Assembly (NCBI GenBank): GCA_029553475.1
Contig: JAKPKV010000100.1
Coordinates: 1-34,556, forward strand
Length of the DNA: 34,556 nt
Reading direction: 5' to 3'
DNA from: Armatimonadota bacterium
GTDB taxonomy: Bacteria; Armatimonadota; Hebobacteria; CAIYQO01
Part shown: positions 31,188 through 34,556 of the stretch, piece by piece
Layout of the letters: each line of letters begins with the position of its first letter
How positions within the stretch are numbered: position 1 is the first letter of the stretch
Made by a program: the position numbers and the translations under genes
Notes under the pieces: generated by a model
The model's input: only the letters and a program-made list of their open reading frames with translations
The model's database searches: none
Told to the model about the DNA's origin: nothing

Positions 31188-31403
31188 ATGCCAACATGGA
31201 CGTCACTGCTGATGTCAACGCTGGTGTGTGCGGCGGCGCTCCTCGCGGGAAGCGCGCAGGCGGCGCAGGCGTACTACCTGGACCCGGGGTCGGGCAGCTA
31301 CCTTTTCCAGATGGCGATCGCCGGCGTGCTGGGGGGCTTGTTCGCCTTGCGGCAGGCCTGGCGGAAGTGGCGGATGCGCGGGTCGAAATCGCGGAAGCCC
31401 TGA
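31188..31403 (+). CDS. Small membrane protein of polysaccharide clusters
   Basis: 71 aa. An N-terminal signal/helix (MPTWTSLLMSTLVCAAALLAGSAQAAQA) is followed by YYLDPGSGSYLFQMAIAGVLGGLFALRQAWRKWRMRG. The (Y)xDPGxGSxxxQ...GG...R motif marks a widespread family of tiny membrane proteins found in capsule and exopolysaccharide loci; its function is unknown. ATG 31188 with AAGGAG 9 nt upstream is preferred over an in-frame ATG at 31161. The stop directly abuts the methyltransferase ATG. Confidence 0.8.
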   Translation: MPTWTSLLMSTLVCAAALLAGSAQAAQAYYLDPGSGSYLFQMAIAGVLGGLFALRQAWRKWRMRGSKSRKP

Positions 31404-32792
31404 ATGAACGCTTCGACTCCCACGGCGCATCCCGCTTCGTTTCGCGACCCGGCCGGTTTCATCTTCACCCGCGACGGATGTCTCTACCGCCAGGTGAATG
31501 CCCGCTACCGGGAGCAGTATGACCGGTTGATGGGTTCCGGGTTATATCGCGCGCTGGCCGAGGACGGCCTGCTCATCCCGCATGAGGAGGTGAATCCCGG
31601 GCTGGTCGCCGCGGCCGGCGCGTACCGGGTGCTGCGGCCGCGGGCCATTCCCTTCATCTCCTATCCGTACGAATGGTGTTTCAGCCAGTGGCAGGACGCG
31701 GCCTTGCTGACGCTGCGGGTGCAGCAGCGCGCGCTGGAATACGGCATGACGCTGAAAGACTGCTCGGCGTTCAACGTGCAGTTCCTGGACGGCAAGCCCA
31801 TTTTCATTGACACCCTCTCGTTTGAGCGCGCGGTCGAGGGCGCGCCGTGGGCGGCGTACCGGCAATTCTGCGAGCACTTCCTGGCGCCGCTGGCGCTGAT
31901 GGCGCACTGCGACATCCGGCTGGCGCGGCTCTTTCGCACGCAGGTGAACGGCATGCCGCTGGCGATGGCGGCGCGGCTGCTGCCGTGGCGCACGCGTTGT
32001 TCGCCCGGCCTGCTCGTGCACCTCCACCTGCACGCGCGCTTTCAGCGGCGGGCATCCGCCCGCGCGCTGCCCGCCTCCCGCGGGCGGATGCCGCTGCGCG
32101 TCTTGCAGGGCCTGGTGTGCAGTCTCGAGGCGGCGGTGCGCGGCCTGCGCTGGACCGCGCGCGACGCGGGGTGGGGTGGTTATTACGACGAAATGCCCTC
32201 CTACGCGCCGGACGCCTTCGCCGCGAAACGGGCGCTGGTCGGCGAGCTGCTCGATCTCGCCAAGCCGTCCGCGGTGTGGGATATCGGCGCGAACACCGGC
32301 GTCTTCAGCCGGCTGGCGAGCGACCGCGGCATCCCCACGCTCGCGCTGGATTTCGATTACGCGGCGGTGGAGCGCAACTACCGCCGCGCGCGCGATCACG
32401 GCGAGACGCACCTGCTGCCATTGGTGCAGGACGTGATGAACCCCTCGCCGGGCGTCGGCTGGATGATGGCGGAGCGCGATTCGCTCTTCGCGCGCGGTCC
32501 CGCCGACCTGGTGATGGCGCTGGCGCTCCTGCATCACCTGGTGGTGGCCAACAACGTGCCGCTGCCGCGCGTCGCCGCATTTTTCGCGGCGCTGGGCCGC
32601 CAATTGCTCATTGAATATGTGCCGACCGACGATGCGCAGGTCCAGCAGTTGCTGCGGCTGCGCGACGAATCGTATGCCGGCTACACGCGGGAGGACTTCG
32701 AAGGCGCCTTCGCGAAGCACTATGCCATCATCGCATCGCGGCCGATCCCCGGGGCCGGTCGAATCCTCTATCTGATGCGAGCGGCGAGGTGA
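31404..32792 (+). CDS. Class I SAM-dependent methyltransferase (polysaccharide-associated)
   Basis: 462 aa. The N-terminal 260 residues (DPAGFIFTRDGCLYRQVNARYREQYDRL and CSAFNVQFLDGKPIFIDTLSFE) are a family-specific domain often next to sugar-polymer genes. The SAM-binding motif I, VWDIGANTGVFSRLA, is near residue 290, followed by LALDFDYAAVERNY (motif II acidic residue) and ADLVMALALLHHLV. The acceptor is unknown; in such loci it may be a glycan or lipid headgroup. It begins immediately at the stop of the small membrane protein and ends one base before the next gene, so the three are one operon. Confidence 0.85.
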   Translation: MNASTPTAHPASFRDPAGFIFTRDGCLYRQVNARYREQYDRLMGSGLYRALAEDGLLIPHEEVNPGLVAAAGAYRVLRPRAIPFISYPYEWCFSQWQDAALLTLRVQQRALEYGMTLKDCSAFNVQFLDGKPIFIDTLSFERAVEGAPWAAYRQFCEHFLAPLALMAHCDIRLARLFRTQVNGMPLAMAARLLPWRTRCSPGLLVHLHLHARFQRRASARALPASRGRMPLRVLQGLVCSLEAAVRGLRWTARDAGWGGYYDEMPSYAPDAFAAKRALVGELLDLAKPSAVWDIGANTGVFSRLASDRGIPTLALDFDYAAVERNYRRARDHGETHLLPLVQDVMNPSPGVGWMMAERDSLFARGPADLVMALALLHHLVVANNVPLPRVAAFFAALGRQLLIEYVPTDDAQVQQLLRLRDESYAGYTREDFEGAFAKHYAIIASRPIPGAGRILYLMRAAR

Positions 32793-32793
32793 T

Positions 32794-34416
32794 ATGCGGC
32801 GGCTCCTGCGGTGGCATCCGCTCCTATTCGCGGTCTGTCCGATCCTCTGGCTCTACGGGCATAATATCGGCGAGCTGTCGCCGCGCGCGCTGTGGCCGCC
32901 GCTAGGTGTCGCCCTGCTGTTCACCGGCGTGCTCTGGCTGGCGCTCTTTGCGCTGACGCGCCGCGATGCCGCGCGCGCCGGCCTGCTCACCACCCTCCTC
33001 GTCGTGCTGATCTTCACTTACGGCCACCTGTATCACGTCGTCGCCGATTTCGCCGCCACCATCTCCCACTGGCCGTTCATCTTTCTGGGCATCTGGCTGG
33101 TCATCGCCGCGGCGTACTGCTGGGGCGTGGCGCGCTGGCGCGCCGATGCCGCGCCGGTGACCGACGGGCTGGGCGTGGCCGGGATAGTGCTGCTCGCGTT
33201 TTCGCTCATCGGCATCGCGCGGTTCGAGTGGGGGCGGCTGCTCACGGCCCGCCAGGAGCACCGGCGGGCGCGGATCAGCCAAAACACCGACATCCCCACT
33301 GACGCGCTGCCGAATATCTACTTCATCGTGCTCGATTCCTACGCGGGACCGGAGACGATGCGGCGGGTGTACGGCTTTGACAACACGCCGTTCCTTGACG
33401 CGCTGCGCGCGCGCGGCTTTTACGTGGCGGAGCAGAGCCGCGCCAATTACTGCCAGACGATCCTCTCCATTCCCGCCACGTTGAATCTGGATTATATTCC
33501 GGCGCTGACGCCGCTGCCCGACCGCCGCTCGACGGATCGCGCGCCCCTGGAGCGGTTGGTTGATGACAACCTTGTGTGCCGCACGCTGAAAGCGTACGGC
33601 TATCGCACGGTGCTGTTTCCGTCCTCCTACGAGCCGATCAACTTCCCCAGCGACGTGGACGCCGAGCACATTCGCGGATTCGGCGACTTCAACATCGCCG
33701 TGATCAACTCCACCCCGCTGCTCGTGTGCTCGCTCACCGCGGCCAATACCAGCTTCGACGCGTATGCCGTGCATCGCCGGCGCATCCTGGCGACATTCAA
33801 CGGCGTGCCGGACGCGCTGCGGCTGAAAGGCCCGATCTTCGTCTACGCGCATATCCTCGCGCCGCATCAGCCGCTGGTGTTTGACGAGCTCGGCAACCCG
33901 ATTACCGGTGACCCGCACCGGGCGACACAGAGCGGCCGCCACTGGCGCGAAGCGCCGGACGACGCGGCGGCCGAGACGCGAAAATATCGCGGCGAAGTGC
34001 GCTATCTGAACACCCTGACGCTGCGGCTCATTGACACCATCCTGCAGAAGTCCACGCGCCCGACCGCCATCCTGCTGCAGGCGGACCACGGCCCCGGCTA
34101 TTTGCCGGATACCGAAGCGGAGCTCGGCCAGATGAGTATCCCGGAGCGCTACCAGATTCTCAACGCCTGCTATTTCCCCGGCGGCAAGACGGACGAGCTG
34201 TATCCCGCCATCTCGCCGATCAACACCTTTCGCGTGCTCTTCAACACCTACCTGCATACCCGCCTGCCGCTCCGGCCGGAGCGCTGCTACTTCTCGCCCT
34301 TTCTGCGTCCCTACCACTTTCTGGATGTCACCGACGCCACGCACTACGGCCCCGGCGCGGCGATGTCCGCCGATGCCGACACCCGGCGGCGCCTGCGCGA
34401 CTACATGCGCCGCTAG
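32794..34416 (+). CDS. Membrane-anchored sulfatase/alkaline-phosphatase-fold enzyme
   Basis: 540 aa. About five transmembrane helices occupy residues 8-145. From 165 on is an extracytoplasmic sulfatase-superfamily domain: NIYFIVLDSYAGPETMRRVYGFDNTPFLDAL with metal-binding Asp, a likely nucleophile Thr/Ser in NYCQTILSIPATLN, IFVYAHILAPHQPLVF, and the second metal site QADHGPG near 430. The layout is like phosphoethanolamine or phosphoglycerol transferases (LTA synthase type) and some polysaccharide-modifying enzymes. It is the last gene of the three-gene operon, with a terminator 17 nt after the stop. Confidence 0.85.
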   Translation: MRRLLRWHPLLFAVCPILWLYGHNIGELSPRALWPPLGVALLFTGVLWLALFALTRRDAARAGLLTTLLVVLIFTYGHLYHVVADFAATISHWPFIFLGIWLVIAAAYCWGVARWRADAAPVTDGLGVAGIVLLAFSLIGIARFEWGRLLTARQEHRRARISQNTDIPTDALPNIYFIVLDSYAGPETMRRVYGFDNTPFLDALRARGFYVAEQSRANYCQTILSIPATLNLDYIPALTPLPDRRSTDRAPLERLVDDNLVCRTLKAYGYRTVLFPSSYEPINFPSDVDAEHIRGFGDFNIAVINSTPLLVCSLTAANTSFDAYAVHRRRILATFNGVPDALRLKGPIFVYAHILAPHQPLVFDELGNPITGDPHRATQSGRHWREAPDDAAAETRKYRGEVRYLNTLTLRLIDTILQKSTRPTAILLQADHGPGYLPDTEAELGQMSIPERYQILNACYFPGGKTDELYPAISPINTFRVLFNTYLHTRLPLRPERCYFSPFLRPYHFLDVTDATHYGPGAAMSADADTRRRLRDYMRR

Positions 34417-34432
34417 CAGCCCGCGGATACCG

Positions 34433-34462
34433 TCTCGTCGAGCGATAGCGCCGAGATTTTTT
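34433..34462 (+). terminator. Rho-independent terminator of the envelope operon
   Basis: TCTCG-T-CG pairs with CG-C-CGAGA around AGCGATAG, with one mismatch, followed by TTTTTT (34457-34462). Confidence 0.75.
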
Positions 34463-34525
34463 CGCCAGGCAAGCACTCTATCTGTGTACTCTATGGGGGC
34501 ATAGACGACAGAGAGAGTGTGTGGC

Positions 34526-34556
34526 ATGGCGGAAAAAGATCAAGCGAGCGCCGGCG
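34526..34556 (+). CDS. Possible gene start, cut by window end
   Basis: ATG at 34526 opens MAEKDQASAG and runs off the edge. A purine-rich GAGAGAG lies about 10 nt upstream. Too short to identify; it is reported only because it begins right after a terminated operon with a plausible ribosome-binding site. Confidence 0.35.
   Translation, partial: MAEKDQASAG

Overview
This is a G+C-rich (roughly two-thirds by eye), densely coding bacterial chromosome segment of 34.6 kb. It has 32 protein genes that I can support, one tRNA gene and a few clipped bases of a possible 33rd gene. Most starts have a clear Shine-Dalgarno sequence, and several sigma70-type promoters with 17-bp spacers can be read. The lineage cannot be fixed from sequence alone. 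Secreted proteins with a DUF1559/H-X9-DG-like tail, a GH141-like beta-helix protein beside a Gfo/Idh oxidoreductase, a LipM-type octanoyltransferase and many hairpin repeats point to an environmental bacterium of the Armatimonadota/Planctomycetota kind. That placement is inference.

Layout. 1-637 is repeat-filled intergenic DNA. 638-3505 (-) encodes two membrane proteins. 3594-5434 (+) has a HAD-IIA phosphatase and a FabG-like reductase with a long structured leader. 5474-8960 (-) is a tight run: pentapeptide protein, metallo-beta-lactamase-fold hydrolase, HicB/HicA toxin-antitoxin, GyrI-like protein, sialidase-fold protein. 9061-14885 (+) has a YkgJ Cys-cluster protein, a Gfo/Idh dehydrogenase and a large beta-helix/CBM9-like protein. 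15281-17070 has a lipid-kinase-family gene (-) divergent from an MlaE permease (+). 17797-19083 (+) is murA. 19249-22058 (-) has two paralogous secreted proteins and a zinc-ribbon membrane protein. 22267-25323 (+) is an MscS channel, a BFN-type nuclease, a PHP phosphatase and an MTAP-family phosphorylase. 25318-26530 (-) is a coupled FmdB/EamA pair. 27130-30833 (-) has a lipoprotein, a DUF4139 protein and LipM. tRNA-Glu(CTC) at 30962 has its own promoter and hairpin. 31188-34416 (+) is a three-gene envelope-polysaccharide-like module.

The pathways are mostly housekeeping: cell wall (murA), membrane lipid (MlaE, lipid kinase, FabG-like), lipoylation, purine/methylthio salvage and sugar metabolism. 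Two things stand out beyond the genes. First, the long intergenic regions are built from several families of inverted repeats, each arm often itself a small hairpin, and some elements are nested inside others. Second, a bipartite motif, GCAGG followed after about 14-16 nt by CGCGAA or a close variant, sits upstream of five genes on both strands (FabG-like, pentapeptide, Gfo/Idh, MlaE, LipM). It looks like an uncharacterised promoter or regulator site.
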